A stretch of DNA of 64,000 nucleotides. Source: Zeimonas sp046347945. GTDB taxonomy: Bacteria; Pseudomonadota; Gammaproteobacteria; Burkholderiales; Burkholderiaceae_E. Made by a program: the position numbers and the translations under genes. Below, one piece after another: positions 52,693 through 62,384 of the stretch (its first letter is position 1; each line of letters starts with the position of its first letter). The stretch spans positions 1-64,000 of the forward strand of contig JAXMFB010000012.1 of assembly GCA_046347945.1 (NCBI GenBank), written 5' to 3'. The notes under the pieces were generated by a model that was given only the letters and a program-made list of their open reading frames with translations, was not told the DNA's origin and searched no databases.

Positions 52693-52848
52693 TTACTTGA
52701 TCTTGGTTTCCTTGTACGTCACGTGCTTGCGGGCGACGGGATCGAACTTCTTGATCTCCATCTTCTCGGGCATCGTCCGCTTGTTCTTCGTCGTCGTGTA
52801 GAAATGGCCGGTGCCGGCCGACGACTCGAGCTTGATCTTGTCGCGCAT
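52693..52848 (-). CDS. rpmG: Ribosomal protein bL33
   Basis: A 51-residue product reading MRDKIKLESSAGTGHFYTTT, followed by KNKRTMPEKMEIKKFDPVAR. This is the short, cysteine-free form of bL33, which is typical for proteobacteria. It is downstream of rpmB by 18 bases, in the conserved rpmB-rpmG order. Confidence 0.95.
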   Translation of the reverse strand: MRDKIKLESSAGTGHFYTTTKNKRTMPEKMEIKKFDPVARKHVTYKETKIK

Positions 52849-52866
52849 GATGGGTGCTCCTCGATG

Positions 52867-53103
52867 TCAGGCCGCTTCGCCGCGGGCGCGCAGGTCGGCG
52901 AGCACCGCGTCGATGCCCTTCTTGTCGATCAGGCGCAGCGCCGCGTTGGTGATGCGCAGGCGCACCCAGCGGTTCTCGCTCTCGACCCAGAAGCGGCGGT
53001 ATTGCAGGTTCGGCAGGAAGCGGCGCTTGGTCTTGTTGTTCGCGTGCGAAACGTTGTTGCCGACCATCGGCGCTTTTCCGGTGACTTGGCAGACTCGGGC
53101 CAT
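52867..53103 (-). CDS. rpmB: Ribosomal protein bL28
   Basis: The 78-residue product reads MARVCQVTGKAPMVGNNVSH, with NKTKRRFLPNLQYRRFWV and the C-terminal LRLIDKKGIDAVLADLRA. It has an AGGAG site and a consensus -10 (TATAAT, 53156-53161) about 53 bases upstream. It is a structural protein of the 50S subunit. Confidence 0.98.
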   Translation of the reverse strand: MARVCQVTGKAPMVGNNVSHANNKTKRRFLPNLQYRRFWVESENRWVRLRITNAALRLIDKKGIDAVLADLRARGEAA

Positions 53104-53155
53104 GATGGGCTCCTGGGACTCGAGATTCGAGCTCGATATTGCAGCAAAGCTTTGA

Positions 53156-53185
53156 ATTATAGCGCTATTTGCGGGAAGCTCGCAA
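53156..53185 (-). promoter_or_regulatory. Promoter of rpmB-rpmG
   Basis: On the minus strand TTGCGA (53185-53180), an 18-base spacer and a perfect TATAAT (53161-53156) lie in an AT-rich island. Transcription would start about 45 bases before the rpmB ATG. Confidence 0.7.
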
Positions 53186-53268
53186 GCCGCCCGCGGCAGG
53201 CAGCGACGGCAGGCGGTTGCGGGGCCGGGCGCGCTATAAAGGGAGCTTGTGCATCCGGAGTACGCCGC

Positions 53269-53856
53269 ATGAAGCGTTTCCTGTTTGCCGCGGGCCTGGC
53301 TGCGGCCGCCGTCCCCGCCATCGCCGTCGACGTGGGCGTGTCGGTCAGCGTCGGCCAGCCCGGATTCTACGGCCGCATCGACATCGGCCAGTTTCCGCAT
53401 CCGGCGCTGATCTATCCGGAGCCGGTGATCATCCAGCCCGTGCCGATCGGGGTGGTCCGCCGGCCGATCTACCTGCACGTGCCGCCCGGCCACGCGAAGG
53501 ACTGGCGCAAGCACTGCTACAAGTACAACGCCTGCGGGCAGCCGGTCTATTTCGTCCAGGACTCCTGGTACAACGAGGTCTATGCGCCGCGCCATCGCGA
53601 GACTTACGGGCCGGCCTACCGGGCGCGCGAGCCGCAGCGCCTCGAACGCCGCGAAGGACTGGGCGCGCCCCGCTACGAAGCGCCAGGGAGCCGCGGGAAT
53701 GACAGGCAGCGTGGCAACGACAGGCAGCGCGGCGGCGGCAAGGACAAGGGCGGCAAGGACAAGGGCGGGAAAGGCAAGGGCGGCGACAAGGGCAAGGCAA
53801 ACGGCAACGGCAAGGGCAAGGCAAACGGGAACGGCAACGGCAAGGGCCGGGGCTGA
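53269..53856 (+). CDS. Secreted basic protein with Gly/Lys/Asn low-complexity tail
   Basis: The 195-residue product has a signal peptide ending near AIAVD, then a compact domain (about 25-120) with PPGHAKDWRKHCYKYNACGQ (two Cys) and VYFVQDSWYNEVY. The tail (about 143-195) is built of short repeats such as RGNDRQ, KDKGG and ANGNGKGK. A TATAAA at 53235-53240 is a likely -10. I recognise the N-terminal domain only as a family of small periplasmic proteins in Burkholderiales, with no known function. The tail is likely disordered and strongly positive, which could bind nucleic acid or envelope polymers. Confidence 0.75.
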   Translation: MKRFLFAAGLAAAAVPAIAVDVGVSVSVGQPGFYGRIDIGQFPHPALIYPEPVIIQPVPIGVVRRPIYLHVPPGHAKDWRKHCYKYNACGQPVYFVQDSWYNEVYAPRHRETYGPAYRAREPQRLERREGLGAPRYEAPGSRGNDRQRGNDRQRGGGKDKGGKDKGGKGKGGDKGKANGNGKGKANGNGNGKGRG

Positions 53857-53892
53857 AGCTGCGGCCAGCCGGCCGCATCACGGCACGTCCCC

Positions 53893-54567
53893 TCAGAGCA
53901 GCCCGGCCTCGGCGAACGAGAAGCAGCGGTTGCCGGCCACGATCAGGTGGTCGAGCACCGGTACGTCGAGCTGCGCGAGCGTCGCCTTCAGCGCTTGCGT
54001 GAGCATCCGGTCGGCGGCGCTCGGCTCGGCGACGCCCGACGGGTGGTTGTGCGTGAGGATCAGCGCAGCGCTGTTCAGCTCGAGCGCGCGCCGCGCGACC
54101 TCGCGCGGGTAGACGGCGGTCTGCGTCAGCGTGCCGCGGAACAGCTCTTCGGCGGCGATCAGGCGATTCTGCGCGTCGAGGAACAGGCCGGCGAAGATCT
54201 CGTGGGCGCGATCGCGCAGCCACAGCGCGAGGAAGTCGCGCACCGCGGCCGGCGAGGCCAGCACGTCGCGGCTGCGAAGTTCCTCGCGCAAGCTGCGCCG
54301 CGCCAACTCGACCGCCGCCTGAAGCTGCGCGCGCCGGGCCGGCCCCAGGCCGGCACTGCGCGGGGCTGCCGCAGCGTCGGCACAGACCAGGCCGCGCAGT
54401 CCGCCCGATTCGGCCAGGAGCTCGCGGGCCAATTCGACCGCATGCTTGCCGGCGGTGCCGGTTCGCAGCAGCACGGCGAGCAGCTCGGCGTCGGACAACA
54501 CGGCGGCGCCGCCGGCCAGCAACCGTTCGCGCGGCCGTTGGTCGATCGGCCAATCGCGGATTCGCAA
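53893..54567 (-). CDS. radC: RadC-family JAB/MPN protein
   Basis: The JAB metalloprotease-like motif HNHPSG with a downstream Asp (LTHNHPSGVAEPSAADRMLT) and the C-terminal DHLIVAG are typical of RadC. The N-terminal helix-hairpin-helix-like part reads LRGLVCADAAAAPRSAGLGP. A TTG at 54567 is chosen as start. It gives 224 residues, the family norm, begins RIRDWPIDQRPRERL and has GGGAG five bases upstream. ATG codons farther upstream would overlap the fkpB promoter. It is divergent from fkpB. Confidence 0.88.
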   Translation of the reverse strand: MRIRDWPIDQRPRERLLAGGAAVLSDAELLAVLLRTGTAGKHAVELARELLAESGGLRGLVCADAAAAPRSAGLGPARRAQLQAAVELARRSLREELRSRDVLASPAAVRDFLALWLRDRAHEIFAGLFLDAQNRLIAAEELFRGTLTQTAVYPREVARRALELNSAALILTHNHPSGVAEPSAADRMLTQALKATLAQLDVPVLDHLIVAGNRCFSFAEAGLL

Positions 54568-54621
54568 GGCAGGCTCCCTGGTCGGTGGATGGCGGCGTTC
54601 GGGGCGCGGTCGAAGTCGGCC

Positions 54622-54627
54622 TAGAAT
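54622..54627 (+). promoter_or_regulatory. -10 element of fkpB placed for a leaderless transcript
   Basis: TAGAAT lies seven bases before the fkpB ATG (54635), with no convincing ribosome site between. The arrangement matches clpS (TAGAAT, seven bases). Confidence 0.4.
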
Positions 54628-54634
54628 GTCGGGC

Positions 54635-55105
54635 ATGGCAAGCACATCTTCGGCGACGACGCCTGCAACGGTAGTGGCCGGCTCACATCTCACGCTTCAC
54701 TACCGGGTCAGTCTGGCCGATTCCGGCGAGGACGTCATTAGCACTTTCGGCGGCCGGCCAGCCACCCTTCAGATCGGGCTCGGCCAGCTGGCCGAGCCGC
54801 TCGAGCGATGCCTGGTCGGGCTGGCCGAAGGCGCGCGCGCGAGCTTCGACCTGGCCCCCGAGCAGGCCTTCGGTCCGCGCAATCCGGCGCTGCTGCAGAC
54901 CCTGTCACGCGCGGCCTTCGACGCCCACACCGGCGGTGACACCGACTACCAGCCGGGCGACCCGGTCGAGTTTCCCGCGCCCGGCGGCGGGCGCTACGCG
55001 GGCGTGCTCAAGGCGCTCGACGAGCGCCACGCGCTGTTCGATTTCAACCATCCGCTGGCCGGCCGGCGGATCCGCTTCGAGGTCGCGATCCTCGGCATCC
55101 TGTAG
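54635..55105 (+). CDS. fkpB: FKBP-type peptidyl-prolyl isomerase (SlpA/FkpB type)
   Basis: The 156-residue product starts with HLTLHYRVSLADSGEDVIST and has GLGQLAEPLERCLVGLAEGA and the SlyD-like insert LAPEQAFGPRNPALLQTL. It is a small cytosolic isomerase/chaperone. It stands 8 bases before ispH, the usual pairing in proteobacteria. Confidence 0.93.
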   Translation: MASTSSATTPATVVAGSHLTLHYRVSLADSGEDVISTFGGRPATLQIGLGQLAEPLERCLVGLAEGARASFDLAPEQAFGPRNPALLQTLSRAAFDAHTGGDTDYQPGDPVEFPAPGGGRYAGVLKALDERHALFDFNHPLAGRRIRFEVAILGIL

Positions 55106-55113
55106 GCACCCGC

Positions 55114-56091
55114 ATGGACGCGCTCCTCGCCCAGCCCCGCGGTTTCTGCGCCGGCGTCGACCGCGCGATCGAGATCGTCGAGCGCGCGCTCGAGGTGTTC
55201 GGTCGCCCGGTCTACGTGCGCCACGAGATCGTCCACAACGAGCACGTCGTGCGCGAGCTGCGCGACAAGGGTGCGATCTTCGTCGACGAGCTCGACCAGG
55301 TGCCCGACGGCGCCGTGGTGATCTTCTCGGCGCACGGCGTCTCCCGCGCGGTGCGCGCCGAGGCCGAGCGCCGCGGCTTGCGCGTGTTCGATGCGACCTG
55401 CCCACTGGTGACCAAGGTGCACATCGAGGTCGCGAAGATGCGCCGCGACGGCCGCGAACTGGTCATGATCGGACACGCCGGCCATCCCGAGGTGGAGGGC
55501 ACGATGGGGCAGGCCGACAACGGCATCTACCTCGTCGAGACCGTCGACGACGTCGCGAAGCTGCGGGTGCGCGACCCGCAGCGGCTCGCCTACGTCACGC
55601 AGACCACGCTGTCGGTCGACGACTGCCGCGAGATCATCGCGGCGCTGAAGGCGCGCTTTCCGGCGATCGCCGAGCCGAAGAAGCAGGACATCTGCTACGC
55701 GACCCAGAATCGCCAGGACGCGGTCAAGGCGATGGCGCCGCAGTGCGACCTGGTGCTCGTGATCGGCTCGCCGACCAGCTCCAACAGCAACCGCCTGCGC
55801 GAGGTCGCCGAGAAGATGGGCTGCGAGGCGCGGATGATCGGCTCGGCGGCCGAGCTCGACCCGGCGTGGCTCGCGGGCAAGCGCCGCGTCGGGGTCACCG
55901 CCGGCGCGTCCGCGCCCGAGCGGCTGGTCGAGGAGCTGCTGGCGCGGCTGAAGGCGCTGGGCGTAGACGGCGTGCACGCGCTGGAAGGCGTGCGCGAGAA
56001 CATGACGTTCCCGCTGCCCAAGGGGCTGGCGCGGCCGAAGGCCGAAGCGGACGATGCACGCGATTCGCTCCCGGAGCGCGAGCGGCGCTAG
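55114..56091 (+). CDS. ispH: 4-hydroxy-3-methylbut-2-enyl diphosphate reductase
   Basis: The 325-residue product carries the three iron-sulfur cysteines in context: RGFCAGVDRAI, FDATCPLVTKVH and QDICYATQNRQDA... The substrate motif SPTSSNSNRL follows. It is the last step of the MEP isoprenoid pathway. It is directly downstream of fkpB. Confidence 0.97.
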   Translation: MDALLAQPRGFCAGVDRAIEIVERALEVFGRPVYVRHEIVHNEHVVRELRDKGAIFVDELDQVPDGAVVIFSAHGVSRAVRAEAERRGLRVFDATCPLVTKVHIEVAKMRRDGRELVMIGHAGHPEVEGTMGQADNGIYLVETVDDVAKLRVRDPQRLAYVTQTTLSVDDCREIIAALKARFPAIAEPKKQDICYATQNRQDAVKAMAPQCDLVLVIGSPTSSNSNRLREVAEKMGCEARMIGSAAELDPAWLAGKRRVGVTAGASAPERLVEELLARLKALGVDGVHALEGVRENMTFPLPKGLARPKAEADDARDSLPERERR

Positions 56092-56245
56092 CCTGTGCGC
56101 CCGGCCCCTGCCAGCTTCTCGGCCGCGCCTTCCGACGCCCGGTTGACGCAAGGCAAGTCGCTGGGCCCGCGGCTGCGGATGATGGTCCCTTGTTCGGGAG
56201 AACACTGTGGGCGGCCATCAGGCTCCTGTAGCCAGGGAGGGCATC

Positions 56246-56950
56246 ATGCTTCGACTACTCGCCATCGCGCTCGTTGCGGGCGCTTCACTGCTCGCGTCAC
56301 GGGCCATGGCATTTCCGGTGACGGTGCAATCGGTGCTTTTCGACTACGACGGCGATGTGCTCACGGTCGGTCCTGCGGCGACCGACCCGTCGGGAAACGC
56401 GGTGATCAACGGTGACTTCACGATCCTGCAAGCTCCAGGGGCAGTCGAGCCGACGGTGGGCGATGGCATCGATGACTGGACCCGGGGCACCTTCGACTTT
56501 CGAAGTGATCCGGCCTACGCCCAGTTCATCATGGGCGAAAGGATCACCGCGGCGACGTTGAGCCTCGTCTTGTCCCCGGTCGATGGCCTCTTCTCCAACG
56601 ACCAGTTCAACCTCGAGAACGGCCCGTTCACCGGCTCTCCGGAGATCGGCAATCAGCTCTACGACAACGCGTTTCTGGAAAACGGGATCTCCAAGATCGT
56701 CACGCTGAACCTGCTGGACTATTTCACTTCCGAGCAGCTGATGAACTTCCTGTCTGGCGGCACGGGTGACTTCCTCAATGACGGCCGCATCGTCTTCACC
56801 TACGGCGACGACACCATCGTGTCGGGCGCGATGATGCAGCTGACCGCAGTTCCCGAGCCTCCGACGCTGGCGCTGGTGGGCGTGGCGCTCGCCGGATTCG
56901 GCGCGGCGCGGCGCCGCAAGGTTCGAGAAGGGGTGGTTGCGCGCCACTGA
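56246..56950 (+). CDS. PEP-CTERM sorting-domain protein of unknown function
   Basis: The 234-residue product starts at ATG 56246 behind GGGAGGGC. It has a signal peptide (about 22 residues), a beta-rich acidic middle part and a C-terminal VPEPPTLALVGVALAGFG followed by AARRRK. This is the complete PEP-CTERM signal recognised by exosortase. It is expected at the cell surface or in exopolysaccharide. Base composition is lower in GC than its neighbours. No exosortase gene is in the window. Confidence 0.85.
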   Translation: MLRLLAIALVAGASLLASRAMAFPVTVQSVLFDYDGDVLTVGPAATDPSGNAVINGDFTILQAPGAVEPTVGDGIDDWTRGTFDFRSDPAYAQFIMGERITAATLSLVLSPVDGLFSNDQFNLENGPFTGSPEIGNQLYDNAFLENGISKIVTLNLLDYFTSEQLMNFLSGGTGDFLNDGRIVFTYGDDTIVSGAMMQLTAVPEPPTLALVGVALAGFGAARRRKVREGVVARH

Positions 56951-56993
56951 GTGGTTGGGCAGTCTGCCGGCCGCAGGGCGCCTTGAAGGACGA

Positions 56994-57025
56994 AAGGGTC
57001 AGAGGCCGTCAGGCCTCTGACCCTT
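56994..57025. terminator. Perfect 14-bp hairpin between the PEP-CTERM gene and tRNA-Thr
   Basis: AAGGGTCAGAGGCC and its exact complement flank a four-base loop (GTCA). It lies 43 bases after one gene and 8 bases beyond the tRNA 3' end, so it can end transcription from both sides. No long T-run follows on either strand. Confidence 0.65.
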
Positions 57026-57032
57026 GCATGAC

Positions 57033-57108
57033 TGGTGCCGATGGACGGACTCGAACTGTCGACCTTCGCATTACGAATGCGCTGCTCTACCAACTGAGCT
57101 ACACCGGC
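57033..57108 (-). tRNA. tRNA-Thr (anticodon CGT)
   Basis: The 76-base minus-strand sequence starts GCCGGTGTAGCTCAG, has the T-arm GTTCGAGTC and ends in an encoded CCA. The stems pair well. The anticodon loop TTCGTAA sits on the stem GCGCA/TGCGA-like helix, giving CGT at 57073-57075, which reads ACG threonine codons. Confidence 0.96.
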
Positions 57109-57207
57109 GTATCCGGCGCCCGCCGTGAGGCGGGCACGCGGACAGCCGAAAAGTATAGCAGAGCCGGGTGCGCGATGGGGCGTTCGTCGTTGATACGGCG
57201 CCCGGTA

Positions 57208-58188
57208 TCAACGATCTTCGTCGATCGGCGAAGCGGGTGCGATGCCCGCCAGCGTCGCGTCGACGGTCGGCCAGCGCAATCGGCAGCGCAACTCGCGCGC
57301 GAGCCGCCGGTTGGCCAGTCGCCGCGATTCGCTCATGAACGACAGCATCGCCGGGCCGACCTGCCGGGCGACTTCGTCGCGCGAAAAGCGCGGCGGTCGC
57401 GGCAGGCCCAGCGCGTCGGCGACCTTGTCGAAGTACGCGCCCATCTTCAGGTCGCTGTCGTCGACGGCGTGATAGACGCGGCCCGGCCGGCCGCGGAACA
57501 ACGCGAGCCACGCGGCGCGCGCGAGGTCTTCCGCGTGGATGTGGTTGGTGAAGACGTCCTCGGCGTCGGCCAGCGCCGGCGTGCCGCGGCGCAGCCGCTC
57601 GATCGGCAGGCGGTCCTGCGCATAGATGCCCGGTGCGCGCAGGATCGGCACGCGCGCCGTGCCGCTCGCGGCCAGCGCGCGCATCCTGCGCTCGGCGGCC
57701 ACCCGGCGGATCGCCCGCGCGCTGGTCGGTGCGACCGGCCGCGTCTCGTCGAATGCTGCGCCTGCGCAGTCGCCGTAGACGCCGGTGGTGCTGACGTAGG
57801 CCCAGCGCGCTGCCGGGCCGCGGCTGCGGCGCCGGCGCAGCGCGGCGGCGCAGGCCGCGATCAGGCGCGCGGTGCGCGGATCGTCGGCACCTTCGGCCGG
57901 CGGAGGGGCGAGGTCGATCGTCCAGCCGCAGAATGCGGCCAGCCGGCGCAGCGAGCGCCGGTCGTCGAGGTCGGCACCGAGCGCGCGCGCGCCCAGCGCG
58001 CGCGCCGCCGCCTGCTGCTCGGGCCGCCGCGTCACCGCGACGGCGCCGAGCGCATCGCGCAGCCGCGGCGCAAGCTGGCGCAGCAGCCGCATGCCGACGT
58101 CGCCGCAGCCGACCACCAGCAGGCGCGGCCGGCGAAATCGCCTGGGCAGGGAGCGCGGCACGGCGCGCGAAGCGAAGCGGAATCTCAT
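57208..58188 (-). CDS. NAD(P)-dependent epimerase-like protein (YeeZ type)
   Basis: The 326-residue product starts RFRFASRAVPRSLP and then has LLVVGCGDVGMRLLRQLAP, a Rossmann motif. YVSTTGVYGDCAG and HIHAEDLARAAW are those of the extended SDR subgroup that includes YeeZ. The catalytic Tyr position is kept in GVYG. The substrate is unknown. It is divergent from the ferredoxin-type reductase gene, with a 16-bp palindrome between them. Confidence 0.85.
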   Translation of the reverse strand: MRFRFASRAVPRSLPRRFRRPRLLVVGCGDVGMRLLRQLAPRLRDALGAVAVTRRPEQQAAARALGARALGADLDDRRSLRRLAAFCGWTIDLAPPPAEGADDPRTARLIAACAAALRRRRSRGPAARWAYVSTTGVYGDCAGAAFDETRPVAPTSARAIRRVAAERRMRALAASGTARVPILRAPGIYAQDRLPIERLRRGTPALADAEDVFTNHIHAEDLARAAWLALFRGRPGRVYHAVDDSDLKMGAYFDKVADALGLPRPPRFSRDEVARQVGPAMLSFMSESRRLANRRLARELRCRLRWPTVDATLAGIAPASPIDEDR

Positions 58189-58206
58189 TGGCGTCAAACT
58201 CGCGCG

Positions 58207-58222
58207 ATGGCCTGCAGGCCAT
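58207..58222. promoter_or_regulatory. Perfect 16-bp palindrome overlapping a promoter
   Basis: ATGGCCTGCAGGCCAT is fully self-complementary and directly abuts or overlaps CATAAT (58220-58225), a -10-like element for the reductase gene at 58258. It is a candidate operator for both divergent genes. Confidence 0.5.
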
Positions 58223-58257
58223 AATAGCGGCTTTGCGCGATCGCCCTCGGGCCAGCC

Positions 58258-59301
58258 ATGAGCTTCAAGGTCACCGTCGCCCCCAGCGGCAGGCAGTTCG
58301 ACGTCGACGACGACGAGTTCATCCTCGAAGCGGCATTGCGCCAGGGGGTCGTGCTGCCCTACGGTTGCCGCAACGGCGCCTGCGGCTCGTGCAAGGCGCG
58401 CGTCGTCGACGGCCGGATCGAGCAGGGGCCGCATGCCGACAAGGCGCTCGCGGCCGACGAGGCGGCGCGCGGTTATGCGCTGCTGTGCTGCTCGCACGCG
58501 CGTTCCGACCTCGCAGTCGAATGTCGCGTCGTCGCTGCCGCAGGCGACATCCCGATCCGCAAGATGCCGTGCCGGATCGCCTCGATCGCGTTCCTCGCCC
58601 CCGACGTGGCGGGGCTGAAGCTGCAGTTGCCGGCCAACGAGCGCCTGCAGTACCTGGCGGGCCAGTACATCGAAGTGCTGCTGAAAGACGGCTCGCGTCG
58701 CAGCTACTCGATGGCTTGCGCGCCGCACCTGGCCGAGCAGCTCGAATTGCACGTGCGCCACATGCCGGGCGGGCGCTTCACCGACGCGCTGTTCGGCGTG
58801 ACGCAACCGGCGGTCAAGGTGCGCGACATCCTGCGCTTCGAAGGGCCGATGGGCACCTTCTTCCTGCGCGAGGACAGCGACCGGCCGATCGTGCTGCTGG
58901 CGAGCGGCACCGGCTTCGCGCCGATCAAGGCGATCGTCGAGCACGCGCGCCACAAGGGCATCGCGCGCCCGATGACGCTGTACTGGGGCGGCCGGCGTCC
59001 GCGCGACCTGTACCTGAACGCGCTGGCCGAACAGTGGGCCCGCGAGATCGACGGCTTCCGTTACGTGCCGGTGGTGTCCGACGCGCTGCCCGAAGACGAC
59101 TGGCACGGGCACACCGGCTTCGTGCATCGTGCGGTCATGGACGACTTCCCCGACCTGTCCGGGCACCAGGTCTATGCCTGCGGCGCGCCGGTCGTCGTCG
59201 ATTGCGCGCGCCGCGACTTCACCTCGGTCTGCCGGTTGCCGCAGGCCGAGTTCTTCGCGGACTCCTTCACGTCGGCGGCCGACCTGGCCCATGCCGGGTA
59301 G
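58258..59301 (+). CDS. Ferredoxin-containing FAD reductase (CDP-6-deoxy-3,4-glucoseen reductase-like)
   Basis: The 347-residue product has an N-terminal plant-type 2Fe-2S domain, YGCRNGACGSCKARVVDG with a fourth Cys in LLCCSHA. The FAD-binding RSYSMA motif follows, then the NAD-binding GTGFAPIKAIVEHAR and a C-terminal YACGAPVVVDCARRDF. This is a class of oxygenase-type reductases. In Burkholderiales such stand-alone genes are often named after the sugar reductase; the real electron acceptor is unknown. It is followed 12 bases later by ABC transporter genes. Confidence 0.9.
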   Translation: MSFKVTVAPSGRQFDVDDDEFILEAALRQGVVLPYGCRNGACGSCKARVVDGRIEQGPHADKALAADEAARGYALLCCSHARSDLAVECRVVAAAGDIPIRKMPCRIASIAFLAPDVAGLKLQLPANERLQYLAGQYIEVLLKDGSRRSYSMACAPHLAEQLELHVRHMPGGRFTDALFGVTQPAVKVRDILRFEGPMGTFFLREDSDRPIVLLASGTGFAPIKAIVEHARHKGIARPMTLYWGGRRPRDLYLNALAEQWAREIDGFRYVPVVSDALPEDDWHGHTGFVHRAVMDDFPDLSGHQVYACGAPVVVDCARRDFTSVCRLPQAEFFADSFTSAADLAHAG

Positions 59302-59313
59302 ACGGGGGCGCAC

Positions 59314-60020
<707 letters not shown>

Positions 60021-60024
<4 letters not shown>

Positions 60025-62384
60025 GCCCGCTCGTGCGCATCATGCTGCGCGAGCTCTGGCACCTGCGCGGGCAGGTGATCGCGGCCGCGCTGGTCGTCGC
60101 CTGCGGCGTCGCGGCATTCGTCTCGATGCGCGGCACCTATCACTCGCTGGTCGTCGCCCAGGACGACTACTACGCGAGCTACCGCTTCGCCGACGTGTTC
60201 GCGAACCTGAAGCGGGCGCCGGAGGCGCTGGCGCAGCGCATCCGCGCGATTCCCGGCGTCGCAACGGTCGACACGCGCGTCGTGGCCGACGTGACGCTGG
60301 ACGTGCCCGGCCTGGCGGAGCCGGCGACCGGGCGGCTGGTCTCGATCCCGCCGCGGCGCGAGCCGATGCTCGACGACCTTGCGTTGAGTGCGGGCCGCTA
60401 CATCGAGGCCGGTCGCAGCGACGAGGCGATCGCCAGCCGTACGTTCGCCGAGGCCAATGGCCTGCGCGTCGGCGACTCGATCGGCGCGGTGCTCAACGGC
60501 CGCTGGACCAGGCTCACGATCGTCGGGCTCGCACTGTCGCCCGAATACGTCTACGAGGTCGGCTCGGGCGTCGTGTTTCCCGACAATCGTCACTTCGGCG
60601 TCCTGTGGATGGGCCGTCCGGCGCTCGCCGCGGCGTTCCAGATGGACGGGGCGTTCAACGACGTGGCGCTGACGCTGGCGTCCGGCGCGGTGGCGCAGGA
60701 CGTCGTCGATCGCCTCGACCGCCTGCTCGAGCCGTACGGCGGGCTGAGCGCCTATCCCAGGCGCGACCAGGTCTCGCACCGGTTCCTCGCCGACGAGTTC
60801 GGCGAGATCGAGATCACCTCCACCTGGATCCCGGCGCTGTTCCTGGCGGTGGCGGCATTCCTGCTCTACACGGTACTCTCGCGCCTGGTGAGCACGCAGC
60901 GCGCGCAGATCGGGCTGCTCAAGGCCTTCGGCTATTCCGACCTCGCCGTCGGCCTGCTCTACCTGTCGTTCGCGGTCGCGACGGTCACGATCGGAACGAT
61001 CGTGGGGATGGCCGCGGGAATCTGGTTCGGCGGGCTGATGACCGGCCTCTACGGCGACTATTTCCACTTCCCGCGCCTGTCGTTCGAGGCGCCCGCGTCG
61101 GTGCTGCTCCAGACCGCGCTGATCGGGTTCGTCGCGGCCGGTGTCGGCGCGCTGGGCGCGGCGCGTCGCGCCTCGTCGCTGCCGCCGGCCGAAGCGATGC
61201 GCGCCGAGCCGCCGGCCAGCTTTCGCGCCGGGTCGATCGAGCGCAGCGGCGCCGCCGCGCTGCTGGCGCCGACGCTGCGGATGATCCTTCGCAACCTCGC
61301 GCGGCGCCCGTGGCGCGCGGCGCTGTCGATCCTCGGCGTCGCGCTGGCGATCGGACTCATGGTCGTGGGGCGCTTCGGAATCGACGCCTCGAGCCACCTG
61401 ATGCACGTGCAGCTCGACGTCATCAAGCGCGACGACGTCACCGTGACCTTGCGCGAGCCGCGCGAAGCGTCGGCGCGCGAGGAGATCGCGCGGCTGCCCG
61501 GCGTGCTGCGCGCCGAGGGCTTTCGCGCGGCGGCGGCGTGGCTGCGCCATGGCCACCGTGCGAAGAAGGTCGCGCTGGTGGGCATCGACGCGGACGGCAC
61601 GTTGCACAGGCTGGTCGACCGGCGCCTGCGGCGCATCGACCTGCCCCCCGACGGGTTGGCGCTCGGCAGGAAGCTCGCGGAGATCCTCGGCGTCGGGGTC
61701 GGCGACACGGTCAGCGTCGAGGTCATCGAAGGCGCGCGCCCGGTGCGCGAGGTGCCGGTCTCGGCGGTGGTCGACGAATACCTGGGCCTGGGCGCGTACA
61801 TGGATCGGCGCGCGCTCGCGCGGCTGCTGCGCGAGGACCGGCTCGTGTCGGGCGCGCGGCTCAGGGTCGATCCGGCGCAGGCGCCGCGGCTGTATGCCGA
61901 GCTCAAGCAGATCCCCGCGGTGGCCGGCGTCGAGGTCAAGGAGTCGGTGCGCAAGGTCGTGCAGGACTCGCTCGACCGCGCGTTCGAGATGTTCAGCCGG
62001 ATCATCGTCGTCTTCGCCGGCGTGATCGTCGCCGGCACCATCTACAACAGTGCGCGCATCGCGCTGTCGGAACGCGGCAACGAACTGGCCAGCCTGCGCG
62101 TGCTCGGTTTCCGGCAACGCGAGATCGTGGCGATCCTGCTGGGCGAGCAGGCGCTGCTGGTCGCGGCTGCCATCCCGCTCGGCCTGGGCATCGGGTACGC
62201 GATCGCGGCCGCGCTGGTCCCGGTCTTCGACCGCGAGATGTTCCGCCTGCCGCTGGTGATCACGAACCTGACCTATGCCTGGGCGGCGCTGGCGGCGATC
62301 GTCGCGGCGCTGCTGTCGGGGGCCGTCGTCGCCACGCGCATCGGGCGCCTCGACCTCGTTGCCGTGCTGAAGACCCGGGAATGA
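60021..62384 (+). CDS. ABC transporter permease with two FtsX domains
   Basis: The 787-residue product begins with a GTG coupled to the ATPase stop. The first transmembrane helix (about 16-36) and periplasmic MacB-like domain are followed by three helices (about 270-390) of FtsX domain 1. A second repeat of the same layout starts with RPWRAALSILGVALAIGLMV (about 433) and ends with the helices of FtsX domain 2 (about 660-780). The C-terminal RIGRLDLVAVLKTRE is typical. It mediates efflux or lipoprotein/lipid extraction rather than import. The adaptor gene follows. Confidence 0.9.

Noticed and set aside
53700..53856. Possible CRISPR-like or satellite repeat
   Set aside because: Units are 6-18 bases, irregular and in frame with a low-complexity protein tail; there are no spacers.
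54568..54693. Upstream ATG starts for radC
   Set aside because: They would overlap the fkpB start and promoter and make the protein longer than the family norm; the TTG with a good ribosome site gives the standard 224 residues.
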